Positions 56,490 to 64,000 of a DNA stretch of 64,000 nt are shown in pieces (the first letter of the stretch is position 1; every line of letters begins with the position of its first letter). The position numbers and the translations under genes were made by a program. This DNA is from Labedella populi (GTDB lineage Bacteria; Actinomycetota; Actinomycetes; Actinomycetales; Microbacteriaceae), in the NCBI RefSeq assembly GCF_004078655.1, contig NZ_RZNC01000003.1:434001-498000 (forward strand), written 5' to 3'. The notes under the pieces are model-generated. The model worked only from the letters and a program-made list of their open reading frames with translations, made no database searches and was not told where the DNA came from.

Positions 56490-56824
56490 TTCATCCTCCA
56501 TCATCCTGATACGTCTTCCCCTACGACCAGGTGCGGATGAGCGGTGCTATTCGATTGACCGCCGGGGGCGATACAGCAGACCACCGACAGTGTTGATTAT
56601 GCCGCACGATCCTGGCGAATACCAGCCATGTCATTCGCTGTTCACGAGAGTGCGATCCTCGAAGGACAACCCCGGTCGTTCGCGTCACGATCGGTCACAC
56701 GATGCCGCCGTCGGCGCCCCGGTGACCTACGATTCATCAGTCCTGGGTCACCCCCGACAGCTCACGCCGGGATGCACCGGTGGAACCGCCGCCGCGTCCC
56801 CGCCACGATCACCGAAGGAACGAC
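56490..56824. other. Intergenic region between divergent DUF3145 and ABC transporter genes
   Basis: 335 bases without a convincing gene. It should hold both promoters. The left part (56540-56640) is less GC-rich than the surroundings. An inverted repeat, GGTGACC (56721-56727) with GGTCACC (56746-56752), lies about 75-105 bases before the ABC transporter start and could be an operator or a leader hairpin. No known riboswitch motif was recognised. Confidence 0.5.
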
Positions 56825-57667
56825 ATGCCCACCACCTCGCCGTCCGCCCGCCGCCGCGCCGTCATCACCTCGGCAGCCCTGCTCACCATCGCTGCGCTCA
56901 CCGGCTGCTCGTCCGAGGGTTCGGGCGCCGGCTCGTCGTCTCCCGCCGCCGAAGAGGGACTGACTCTCGCGGACGTGCAGGACGCCGGCGTGCTCGTCGT
57001 CGGGACCGAGGGCACCTACCGGCCGTTCTCCTTCCACGAGGGCGGCTCGGGCGAACTGACCGGTTACGACGTGGAGGTCGCCACCGCCGTCGCGGAGAAG
57101 CTCGACGTCGACGTCGAGTTCGAGGAGACCCAGTGGGACGGGATCTTCGGGGGGCTCGACGCCGGCCGCTTCGATGTGATCGCCAACCAGGTGTCGATCA
57201 ACGAGGAGCGCCTCGAGGACTACGATTTCAGCACGCCGTACACCGTCTCCCCCGGTGTCCTCATCGTGGCAGAGGGCACGACCGACATCACGTCGCTCGA
57301 AGACCTCGCAGGACGCACGTCGGCGCAGTCCCTCACGAGCAACTGGTACGAGGTCGCGGAGAGCTTCGGCGCCTCGGTGGAGGCCGTGGAGGGCTGGGCG
57401 CAGGCCGCCGAGCTGCTCCGCCAGGGGCGAGTCGACGCGACCGTGAACGACGAGCTCACATTCCTCGACTACGAGCAGACCGAGGGCGGCGACACGGGCC
57501 TCATGATCGTCGACGAGACCGACGAGGCCTCGCAGAACGCCTTCGCGTTCCGCCAGGGCAGCGACGACCTCGTCGCCGCCGTCGACGCGGCTCTCGAGGA
57601 CCTCCGCGCCGAGGGTACGCTGGCGGAGATCTCGGAGAAATACTTCGGAGAGGACGTCAGCGAGTAA
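56825..57667 (+). CDS. Amino acid ABC transporter substrate-binding lipoprotein, cystine type
   Basis: A 280-residue lipoprotein: signal peptide ending in the lipobox LTGC with Cys28, then an acid/Ser-rich linker and an SBP_bac_3 domain. The stretch VGTEGTYRPFSFHEGG and the later DVIANQVSINEERLEDYDFS closely resemble cystine-binding proteins of the FliY/TcyA group, so cystine is the most likely ligand, though other polar amino acids cannot be excluded. The ATG follows GAAGGAAC. First gene of a three-gene importer operon. Confidence 0.88.
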   Translation: MPTTSPSARRRAVITSAALLTIAALTGCSSEGSGAGSSSPAAEEGLTLADVQDAGVLVVGTEGTYRPFSFHEGGSGELTGYDVEVATAVAEKLDVDVEFEETQWDGIFGGLDAGRFDVIANQVSINEERLEDYDFSTPYTVSPGVLIVAEGTTDITSLEDLAGRTSAQSLTSNWYEVAESFGASVEAVEGWAQAAELLRQGRVDATVNDELTFLDYEQTEGGDTGLMIVDETDEASQNAFAFRQGSDDLVAAVDAALEDLRAEGTLAEISEKYFGEDVSE

Positions 57668-57697
57668 CGCGGCGTCCAACCGGGAGGGAGACGACTG

Positions 57698-58354
57698 ATG
57701 GACTGGGACCTCGTCCTCTCCTCGATCTGGCCGCTCCTCGACGGGGCCGTCCGGGGGACCATCCCGCTCGCCCTGGTGTCGTTCGCCCTCGGGCTCGTGC
57801 TCGCGCTTCTCGCCGCTCTCGCACGGCTCTCACCGCGTTGGTGGCTGTCGGGGATCGCCCGGTTCTACATCTCGGTCATTCGAGGCACGCCGCTCATCGT
57901 GCAGCTCTACGTCGTCTTCTTCGGTCTCCCGTCCATCGACGTCGTCATCCCGCCGTGGCCGAGCGCGATCCTCGTCCTCTCGCTCAACGTCGGCGGCTAC
58001 GCCGCCGAGATCATCCGCGCGGCGATCCTCTCGATCCCGCGGGGGCAGTGGGAAGCCGCCTACACGATCGGCATGCCGCGGTGGCTCGCGCTCCGCCGCA
58101 TCATCCTGCCACAAGCCGTCCGCGTCTCCGTGCCACCGCTGTCGAACACCTTCATCAGCCTCGTCAAGGACACGGCACTGACCTCGCTCATCCTCGTGAC
58201 CGAGATGTTCCGGCGCGCGCAGCAGATCGCCGCGTTCTCGAACGAGTTCCTCGTGCTCTACATCGAGGCCGCCGTGCTGTACTGGGTCATCTGCCTCGTG
58301 CTCTCGACGGGGCAGGGCACGCTCGAACGGAGGCTCGAACGCCATGTCGCCTGA
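57698..58354 (+). CDS. Amino acid ABC transporter permease
   Basis: 218 residues with about five membrane spans, HisM/TcyB type. Seen: the N-terminal LLDGAVRGTIPLALVSFALG, RFYISVIRGTPLIVQLYVVF, and the EAA loop EAAYTIGMPRWLALRRIILP, which contacts the ATPase. Ribosome site GGGAGGGAG. It starts 30 bases after the binding-protein gene and overlaps the ATPase gene by 11 bases. It probably works as a homodimer, since no second permease is present. Confidence 0.93.
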   Translation: MDWDLVLSSIWPLLDGAVRGTIPLALVSFALGLVLALLAALARLSPRWWLSGIARFYISVIRGTPLIVQLYVVFFGLPSIDVVIPPWPSAILVLSLNVGGYAAEIIRAAILSIPRGQWEAAYTIGMPRWLALRRIILPQAVRVSVPPLSNTFISLVKDTALTSLILVTEMFRRAQQIAAFSNEFLVLYIEAAVLYWVICLVLSTGQGTLERRLERHVA

Positions 58355-59138
58355 TTCGATCGCTCCTCCGCAGCCGACGGGCGAGAACGTCTTGGAGGTC
58401 AGCGGCCTCGCGAAATCCTTCGGGGGAACTCGCGTGCTCCGCGCGGTCGACCTGACGCTGCGTCCGGGGCGCGTCGTCTGCCTGATCGGCCCGTCGGGCT
58501 CGGGCAAGACCACGGTGCTCCGGTCCCTCAACGGGCTCGAGACGCCCGACGGCGGGATGCTCCAGGCTCCCGCCGCCGATCTCGACATCGACTTCTCGCG
58601 CCCCCTCGCCGATGCGACCAGAAACCGGCTTCGCGATCTCTCCGCGATGGTGTTCCAGCAGCACAACCTCTTCCCCCATTTGACGGTCCTCCAGAATGTC
58701 ATCGAGGGGCCCGTGCGCGTGCAGCGACGACCACGCGCCGAGGTGATCGATGAAGCGCGGGCACTCCTCGCGCGGGTCGGACTCGAGGCGCGCAGCGACG
58801 CCTACCCGGCGCAATTGTCCGGCGGGCAGCAGCAGCGCGTCGGAATCGTCCGCGCTCTCGCGCTGAAGCCCACACTCCTGCTGTTCGACGAGCCCACGTC
58901 GGCGCTCGACCCGGAGCTCGTCGGAGATGTGCTCTCGGTCATGAAGGACCTCGCGGACGAGGGCTGGACGATGGTCGTCGTGACGCATGAACTGGCGTTC
59001 GCTCGCGACGTCGCCGATGAGGTGCTGTTCCTCGACGATGGAGTCGTCCTCGAACGGGGGGCGCCGGACCGGATCTTCACGGCTCCGCGCGAAGAGCGCA
59101 CTCGGCGGTTCCTCGAGCGATTGATGCGCCCCTTTTAG
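58344..59138 (+). CDS. Amino acid ABC transporter ATP-binding protein
   Basis: 264 residues. Walker A GPSGSGKTT at 49-57, Q-loop in MVFQQHNLFPHLTVLQNV, signature LSGGQQQR, Walker B LLLFDEPTSALDPE, and the switch His in VVVTHELAFARDV. This is the polar-amino-acid uptake (PAAT) subgroup, consistent with the upstream binding protein and permease. It has an unusual ~10-residue stretch of Ala/Asp (QAPAADLDIDFSRPLADAT) in the region after Walker A, mildly longer than in typical GlnQ-like proteins. Confidence 0.94.
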   Translation: MSPDSIAPPQPTGENVLEVSGLAKSFGGTRVLRAVDLTLRPGRVVCLIGPSGSGKTTVLRSLNGLETPDGGMLQAPAADLDIDFSRPLADATRNRLRDLSAMVFQQHNLFPHLTVLQNVIEGPVRVQRRPRAEVIDEARALLARVGLEARSDAYPAQLSGGQQQRVGIVRALALKPTLLLFDEPTSALDPELVGDVLSVMKDLADEGWTMVVVTHELAFARDVADEVLFLDDGVVLERGAPDRIFTAPREERTRRFLERLMRPF

Positions 59139-59308
59139 CACGCGAGACCTGTCTTCGCGCCATCGACTAAACGCGGGTGCGCGAATATAGCCCCAAACGG
59201 GTGACTTTGCGAGTGCTTGTCGCAGCTATGGACTACGGCGAAAACTCGATACAGGTCGCTCGCCTCGTCGAGCGGACCTACTCATCGGAATATCGAGAGG
59301 GATTCGCC

Positions 59309-60157
59309 ATGACTGACAACTATCCGTCCGAGCCGTACCCCGTGGGCGGCGCGGGAACGACGGGTGTCCCGTCGACGCCGGTTCCGCCCGTCGTGGGAGC
59401 TGCGCCCGTCGGTGCCGGGGAGACCCCGAGCACGGGACATGACTCCTCGTCCTCCGGGGGAACGGCCGACGCCGCCAAGGAACAGGCCAAGAACGTCGGA
59501 AGCACCGCAGCCGACTCGGCGAAGAACGTCGGCAGCACCGCAGCCGACTCCGCGAAGAACGTCGCCTCGACCGCGAAGGAGGAGGCCGGCCACGTCGCAT
59601 CCACCGCAAAGCGCCAGGCCAAGGATCTCGTGCACGAGACTCGCAGCCAGCTCACGGAGCAGGCCGGTGCGCAGCAGCAGAAGGTCGCGACGGGCTTGCA
59701 TTCGCTGAGCGACGAGCTCCGCGGAATGGCCGACTCGTCGAGCGAACCGGGCATCGCCGCCGACCTCGTGTCGCAGGCCGCTTCGCGTGCGAGCGGCGTC
59801 GCCACGTGGCTCGAGGACCGCGACCCGGGCTCGCTCCTCGAGGAGGTCAAGAACTACGCCCGGCGGAAGCCCGGGACCTTCATCGCTGTGGCTGCGGTCG
59901 CTGGCGTCCTCGCCGGCCGACTCACGCGCAGTCTCGTGAGCGAGGCGAAGGATTCGGCAGCTGAAGAGGCCGGCACCGGCTCCTCCACGTCGGGCTCCGC
60001 GACGGGCGCCGATGCGGCGACCTCGACGACGCACGCCGCTCCGACGTCCTACACGCCGCCGTCGTCGACCGGTGCGGTCGGTGGCGCTGTCTCCGGAGCC
60101 CCCGTGTACGGCAGCCCGGGCACCGCGGCGGGCAATCCGTCCACTGGAGCGTACTGA
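59309..60157 (+). CDS. Repeat-rich membrane-associated protein (LEA/DUF883-like helix)
   Basis: 282 residues; no firm family. An N-terminal Pro/Gly-rich stretch is followed by three 11-residue repeats (AKNVGSTAADS type, about residues 60-93) and further Ala/Lys/Glu helix to about 190, giving an amphipathic, LEA- or apolipoprotein-like rod. A short hydrophobic segment, FIAVAAVAGVLAGRL, preceded by YARRKPGTF lies near 195-210, as in DUF883-type membrane-bound ribosome-associated proteins. The tail is a low-complexity Ser/Thr/Gly/Pro stretch. The ATG follows GAGAGG. First of three co-oriented genes, likely for envelope stress or desiccation. Confidence 0.7.
   Translation: MTDNYPSEPYPVGGAGTTGVPSTPVPPVVGAAPVGAGETPSTGHDSSSSGGTADAAKEQAKNVGSTAADSAKNVGSTAADSAKNVASTAKEEAGHVASTAKRQAKDLVHETRSQLTEQAGAQQQKVATGLHSLSDELRGMADSSSEPGIAADLVSQAASRASGVATWLEDRDPGSLLEEVKNYARRKPGTFIAVAAVAGVLAGRLTRSLVSEAKDSAAEEAGTGSSTSGSATGADAATSTTHAAPTSYTPPSSTGAVGGAVSGAPVYGSPGTAAGNPSTGAY
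59489..59587 (+). repeat. 33-bp tandem repeat (three units)
   Basis: Three 33-base units beginning AAGAACGTCG at 59489, 59522 and 59555. The first two differ at few positions; the third is diverged in its second half. In-frame, each encodes an 11-residue helical unit. Confidence 0.85.
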
Positions 60158-60159
60158 TC

Positions 60160-60579
60160 ATGAGCGATCCGTCAGCCACCCCCTCAGAGCAGAAGGCGGC
60201 GAACACCTCGCTCGGCGACCTTCTCTCGGAGGTCTCACGCGACATCTCGACTCTCTTTCGTCAGGAGGTCGAGCTCGCGAAAGCCGAGTTGAAGCAATCC
60301 GCGTCACGTGCGGGTAAGGGAGCCGGCCTCATGGGAGCCGCCGGCTACGCCGGCCTCATGGCCGTGTTCTTCCTGTCCATAGCACTCTGGTGGGGCCTCG
60401 GCCACCTCATCGACAACGGCTGGTCGGCGGTCGTCGTGGCCGTCATCTGGGCCATCATCGGCGCGATCCTGTTCGCGTCCGGCCGCAAGTCGCTCAAAGA
60501 GGTGCAGGGCATGCCCCGCACCGTCGACTCCGTCAAGAAGATTCCAGACACACTCAAGAAGAACGAGGAAAACCGATGA
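60160..60579 (+). CDS. Phage-holin-superfamily (DUF1469) membrane protein
   Basis: A 139-residue protein with two hydrophobic segments (about 56-77 and 86-107). The N-terminal GDLLSEVSRDISTLFRQEVE followed by LAKAELKQSA is the hallmark of the actinobacterial 'phage holin family' proteins, which are chromosomal and not evidence of a prophage. It begins 2 bases after the previous stop and ends by overlapping the DUF3618 start by 4 bases. A structural or stress role in the membrane is presumed. Confidence 0.85.
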   Translation: MSDPSATPSEQKAANTSLGDLLSEVSRDISTLFRQEVELAKAELKQSASRAGKGAGLMGAAGYAGLMAVFFLSIALWWGLGHLIDNGWSAVVVAVIWAIIGAILFASGRKSLKEVQGMPRTVDSVKKIPDTLKKNEENR

Positions 60580-61226
60580 CTGACACCTCCTCCCAGGATC
60601 CCCAGGCCATCCGTGCCGACATCGAGCGCACACGCAACTCGCTCGGAAGCGATGTCGACGCCCTCGCCGACAAGGTGACCCCGTCGAAGATCGTCGACCG
60701 AGAGAAGGCCAAGGCGCGTGACGCGATCGGCTCGGTGAAGGATCGCGTGTTCGGCGTCGCTTCCGACGTCAAGGGCTCCGTCACCGACGCCAAGGACTCG
60801 GTCGTGGGCCACGCGTCCTCGGCCGGCGGCTCCGCCTCCGAGCTCCCTCAGCGCGCGGTGTCGTCCGCCCAGGGCAACCCGCTCGCCGTCGGGCTCATCG
60901 CTTTCGGCGTCGGGTTGCTCGTCTCCTCCCTGCTCCCGGCGAGCGAGAAGGAGAAGGAGCTCGCCTCGGGGGTCAAGGACGCGGCGCAGCCGCTCGTCGA
61001 CGAAGCGCAGTCTCTCGGCAAGGAGGTCGCCTCGAATCTCAAGGAGCCCGCGACGGACGCCGTCAACGCCGTGAAGGACGACGCCACGGACGCGGCTCAG
61101 ACGGTGAAGGGTGAGGCGACGGACGCGGCCCAGGGCGTGCGGGACGAAGCGACGGGCGCCGCGTCGGACGTCAAGGACGAGGCGCAGAGCGCTCGGCACG
61201 CCGTGCAGGACGACGCAACGAGCTGA
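60576..61226 (+). CDS. DUF3618 family protein with amphipathic repeats
   Basis: 216 residues. The N-terminal QAIRADIERTRNSLGSDVDA with VTPSKIVDREKAKARDAIG is the DUF3618 signature. A hydrophobic segment, NPLAVGLIAFGVGLLVSSLL, lies at about 101-120. The C-terminal ~90 residues are Ala/Asp/Glu/Lys-rich, 11-residue-like repeats (DATDAAQTVKGE, EATDAAQGVRDE), like the first gene of this cassette. Function unknown. Translationally coupled to the holin-family gene and followed by a strong terminator. Confidence 0.85.
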   Translation: MTDTSSQDPQAIRADIERTRNSLGSDVDALADKVTPSKIVDREKAKARDAIGSVKDRVFGVASDVKGSVTDAKDSVVGHASSAGGSASELPQRAVSSAQGNPLAVGLIAFGVGLLVSSLLPASEKEKELASGVKDAAQPLVDEAQSLGKEVASNLKEPATDAVNAVKDDATDAAQTVKGEATDAAQGVRDEATGAASDVKDEAQSARHAVQDDATS

Positions 61227-61245
61227 TCGACGCACGAGACGACGT

Positions 61246-61280
61246 ACGGGGCCGCGGCGGCATGATCGCCGCGGCCCCGT
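61246..61280. terminator. Bidirectional terminator between the stress cassette and dnaE
   Basis: A perfect 14-bp stem (ACGGGGCCGCGGCG, 61246-61259, with 61267-61280) and 7-base loop, followed by TCGTCGTGTC. It lies between convergent stop codons. Confidence 0.8.
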
Positions 61281-61329
61281 TCGTCGTGTCAGGCGCCCGC
61301 CCGCGGTTCGGCCGAGATCCGTCCGTTCG

Positions 61330-64000
61330 TCAGCTCAGGCAGTTGGGGCCGAGTAGTGACTTGAGTTCGCCGTAGAGGTCCGCGGTCACCGCGACGGGAT
61401 ACGGCACCTCGAAGACCCGCGCGGCGTCGCCCTTGATGAGCTTCAGCCGCACCTCGGTGTCGCCCCGATGGCGTTCGAGGATGACGCCGAGCTCCGTGAT
61501 CGTGTCCGTCGTCGCACGGAAGTCCGGCACGCTGAGATGCAGGGGGCCGGACGAGTCGGCCTGCCCGAGATCCGGCGCCATGAGGCTGTAGGCATGCAGG
61601 TTCATGCCGTCGTCGCGCATACTCACACGGCCCCGCACGACCACGATGGAGTCGCCGACGAGCGACGGCGAGAACTCCTGGTACGCCTTGCCCATGAACA
61701 TCACCGAGATCTCGCCGCTGAAGTCCTCCACGGTGATGATGCCGTACTGGTTGCCCGAGGCCTTCGCGACGCGGTGCTGGACGCTCGTGACGAGCCCCGC
61801 GATGGTGACTTGATCGCCGTCCTGCGTGTGTTCGGACGACGTGAGTTCGGTGATCGTCGTGGAGTAATGCTTGGCGAGCTGGGTCTCGAGGCCGGCGAGC
61901 GGATGATCGGAGACGTAGAGTCCGAGCATCTCGCGCTCGAAGGCGAGCTTGTCGCGTTTCGACCACTCCGGCCGTGACGGGACGTGGGATTCGGGGGCGA
62001 CGCCGACCTCTTCGAACAAGGAGTCGAAGTCGAAGCCGACGTTGCCGTTCTCCTCGTCGCGCTTGATCTTGACCGCCGATTCGACGGCCGACTCGTGCAC
62101 TTCGACGAGCGCTCGCCTCGTGGCCCCCAGGGTGTCGAATGCTCCGGCCTTGATGAGCGACTCGATGGTCCTCTTGTTCGCGACGGGCAGCGGCACTTTG
62201 CGGAGGAAGTCATGGAAGGACTCGAAGCGACCCTTCGCCTCGCGAGCCTGCCGGATGCCGTCGACGACGTTACCGCCGACGTTGCGCACCGCTCCGAGCC
62301 CGAACCGGATGTCCTCACCCACCGCGGTGAAGAAGCCGATCGACTCGTTGACGTCCGGCGGCAGCACGTTGATGCCCATGCGGCGGCACTCGTTGAGGTA
62401 CATCGCCATCTTGTCCTTCGAGTCCCCGACGGACGTGAGCAGCGCGGCCATGTACTCGGCCCGGTAGTGGGCCTTCAGGTACGCCGTCCAATAGCTGAGG
62501 ACGCCGTAGGCCGCGGAGTGCGCCTTGTTGAACGCGTAGTCGGAGAACGGCAGGAGGATGTCCCACAGCATCTTCACGGCGTCGTCGGAGTAGCCGTTGG
62601 CACGCATACCACCGGAGAAGCCCTCGAACTGCTTGTCCAGTTCGGATTTCTTCTTCTTGCCCATGGCACGGCGAAGGATGTCCGCTTGTCCGAGCGAGAA
62701 CCCGGCGACCTTCTGGGCGATCGCCATCACCTGCTCCTGGTAGATGATGAGGCCATACGACGTGGACAGGATCTCTTCGAGCGGCTCGGCGAGCTGTGGA
62801 TGGATCGGCGTGATCGGCTGCTGGCCGTTCTTGCGGAGGGCATAGTTGATGTGGGAGTTCGCACCCATGGGCCCCGGCCGGTACAGCGCGATGACGGCCG
62901 AGATGTCCTCGAAGTTGTCCGGCTTCATGAGCCGCAGCAGGGACCGCATGGGACCGCCGTCGAGCTGGAACACCCCGAGGGTGTCTCCGCGGGAGAGGAG
63001 GGCGTACGCCTCGGGATCGTCGAGTTCGAGGTCTTCGAGAACCGGTCGGAATCCGCGGTTGGCCTCGATGTTGTCAAGCGCGTCGTCGATGATCGTGAGG
63101 TTGCGCAGCCCGAGGAAGTCCATCTTGATGAGGCCGAGCGACTCGCACGCGGGGTAGTCGAACTGCGTGACGATCTGACCGTCTTGCTCGCGCTTCATGA
63201 TGGGGATGATGTCGATGAGCGGGTCCGACGACATGATCACGCCGGCCGCGTGCACACCCCACTGGCGCTTGAGGTTCTCGAGCCCGAGAGCCGTGTCGAA
63301 GACGGTCTTCGCCTCCGGGTCGCTCTCGACCACCGCGCGGATGTCGGCGGCCTCCTTGAAACGGGGGTGGTCGCGATCGAAGATCCCCGTGAGCGGGATG
63401 TCCTTCCCCATGACGGCCGGCGGCATAGCCTTCGTGAGCTTCTCACCCATGCCGAACGGGAAGCCGAGGACACGGGACGAGTCCTTGAGTGCCTGCTTCG
63501 CCTTGATGGTTCCGTACGTCACGATCTGGGCGACACGTTCGTCGCCGTACTTGTCCGTGACGTACTTGATGACCTCGCCACGGCGACGCTCGTCGAAGTC
63601 GACGTCGAAGTCGGGCATCGACACGCGATCGGGATTGAGGAAGCGCTCGAAGATGAGGCCGTGCCGGAGGGGATCGAGGTCCGTGATACGCATCGCGTAC
63701 GCGGCCATCGAGCCGGCACCGGACCCACGGCCCGGGCCCACGCGGATGCCGTTGTTCTTCGACCAGTTGATGAAGTCGGCGACGACCAGGAAGTAGCCGG
63801 GGAAACCCATCTGCGTGATGACGCCGACCTCGTACGTGGCCTGAGCTCGGACCTCGGAGGGCACGCCGTCGGGATAGCGGACGTCGAGGCCGCGGTCGAC
63901 CTCCTTCACGAACCAGGACTCCTCGGTCTCGCCCTCGGGAACCGGGAAGCGGGGCATGTAGTTGGCGCTCGTGTTGAACTTCACGTCGCAACGCTCGGCG
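61330..64000 (-). CDS. dnaE: DNA polymerase III alpha subunit, C-terminal part (5' end beyond right edge)
   Basis: Replicative polymerase catalytic subunit. About 889 residues are visible out of the usual ~1160; the N-terminal PHP domain lies beyond base 64000. Seen: GPGRGSGAGSMAAYAMRITD and the catalytic PDFDVDFDERRRGEVIKYV (aspartates of the palm), GTIKAKQALKDSSRVLG, the tau/clamp-proximal helix-hairpin-helix region, and a C-terminal OB fold around TIAGLVTSVQHRVAKASGNQ. This is the dnaE1 (replicative) type. The stop codon is 50 bases from a shared terminator. Confidence 0.96.
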   Translation of the reverse strand, partial: AERCDVKFNTSANYMPRFPVPEGETEESWFVKEVDRGLDVRYPDGVPSEVRAQATYEVGVITQMGFPGYFLVVADFINWSKNNGIRVGPGRGSGAGSMAAYAMRITDLDPLRHGLIFERFLNPDRVSMPDFDVDFDERRRGEVIKYVTDKYGDERVAQIVTYGTIKAKQALKDSSRVLGFPFGMGEKLTKAMPPAVMGKDIPLTGIFDRDHPRFKEAADIRAVVESDPEAKTVFDTALGLENLKRQWGVHAAGVIMSSDPLIDIIPIMKREQDGQIVTQFDYPACESLGLIKMDFLGLRNLTIIDDALDNIEANRGFRPVLEDLELDDPEAYALLSRGDTLGVFQLDGGPMRSLLRLMKPDNFEDISAVIALYRPGPMGANSHINYALRKNGQQPITPIHPQLAEPLEEILSTSYGLIIYQEQVMAIAQKVAGFSLGQADILRRAMGKKKKSELDKQFEGFSGGMRANGYSDDAVKMLWDILLPFSDYAFNKAHSAAYGVLSYWTAYLKAHYRAEYMAALLTSVGDSKDKMAMYLNECRRMGINVLPPDVNESIGFFTAVGEDIRFGLGAVRNVGGNVVDGIRQAREAKGRFESFHDFLRKVPLPVANKRTIESLIKAGAFDTLGATRRALVEVHESAVESAVKIKRDEENGNVGFDFDSLFEEVGVAPESHVPSRPEWSKRDKLAFEREMLGLYVSDHPLAGLETQLAKHYSTTITELTSSEHTQDGDQVTIAGLVTSVQHRVAKASGNQYGIITVEDFSGEISVMFMGKAYQEFSPSLVGDSIVVVRGRVSMRDDGMNLHAYSLMAPDLGQADSSGPLHLSVPDFRATTDTITELGVILERHRGDTEVRLKLIKGDAARVFEVPYPVAVTADLYGELKSLLGPNCLS

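Noticed and set aside
56590-56824. Long plus-strand open frame running through the ABC transporter leader
   Set aside because: It is in a different frame from the binding-protein gene, has no ribosome site, and continues as an Arg-rich shadow of the transporter genes.
60160-60579. Holin-family gene as a sign of a prophage
   Set aside because: No other phage genes are near; this holin superfamily branch is a normal chromosomal family in actinobacteria.

Overview
The window is a chromosomal segment of a high-GC Gram-positive bacterium. SepH, polyphosphate glucokinase, GlnE with two glutamine synthetases, and many actinobacterial families (DUF3159, DUF3710, DUF3093, DUF4193, DUF7455, DUF4191, DUF3145, DUF3618) place it in the Actinomycetota. 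Gene order and the divergent cell-wall genes next to the primary sigma factor point to the family Microbacteriaceae; that assignment is inference. There is no CRISPR array, insertion sequence or prophage. Genes are tightly packed and often overlap by the 4-base ATGA arrangement. At least eight genes carry a TANNNT -10 box only 6-7 bases before the start codon, which suggests leaderless mRNAs.

Layout. 1-9.2 kb: 5' part of dxs, acnA with a perfect upstream palindrome, the operon dut-DUF3710-DUF3159, DUF3093, DUF4193, sepH and a phosphodiesterase-like protein. 9.3-14.4 kb: convergent parC and parE (second type IIA topoisomerase) and a DUF7455 protein. 14.4-19.7 kb, transcribed leftward: rpoD, a MurT-like ligase, a GatD-like protein and two alanine racemase-like proteins, spaced as one transcription unit. 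19.9-29.8 kb: MFS transporter, PAC2 protein, pepA, lpdA, sucB, a membrane pseudokinase, DUF4191 and RDD membrane proteins. 30-37.4 kb, nitrogen: glnA with a four-element GlnR-type box, an acyltransferase, glnE and glnA2. 37.4-42.6 kb: ppgK, RNase P RNA, a zinc-ribbon coiled-coil protein, Nif3-like protein, thyA, dfrA, a metallo-hydrolase. 42.6-47.9 kb: MFS transporter, lipase maturation factor homologue, a GIY-YIG protein with an SOS box over its start codon, tRNA-Val, EamA transporter, peroxiredoxin. 48-55.9 kb: aceE, a PucR-type regulator and the type II fatty acid synthesis genes fabD, fabH, acpP, fabF. 56-59.1 kb: DUF3145 and a cystine-type ABC transporter. 59.3-61.2 kb: three membrane or repeat-rich stress-type proteins. 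The window ends in dnaE, whose 5' end lies outside.

Most notable: the operon behind rpoD. The GatD-like protein has no cysteine and has lost both catalytic residues (Cys to Gly97, His to Gln192). Its MurT partner has lost the zinc-ribbon cysteines. The two racemase-like genes are broken in complementary ways: one keeps the PLP lysine barrel (Lys35) but lacks the catalytic tyrosine loop, the other keeps that loop (Tyr140) but has Ser32 in place of the lysine and about half a barrel. Alanine racemase active sites form between the barrel of one subunit and the C-terminal domain of the other, so the two could make one working heterodimer. Together the four genes look like a repurposed peptidoglycan module. 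In a Microbacteriaceae background, where cross-linking starts from the alpha-carboxyl of D-Glu (type B peptidoglycan), they could supply and attach an amino acid there instead of amidating it. This is a hypothesis built on residues seen in the sequence.
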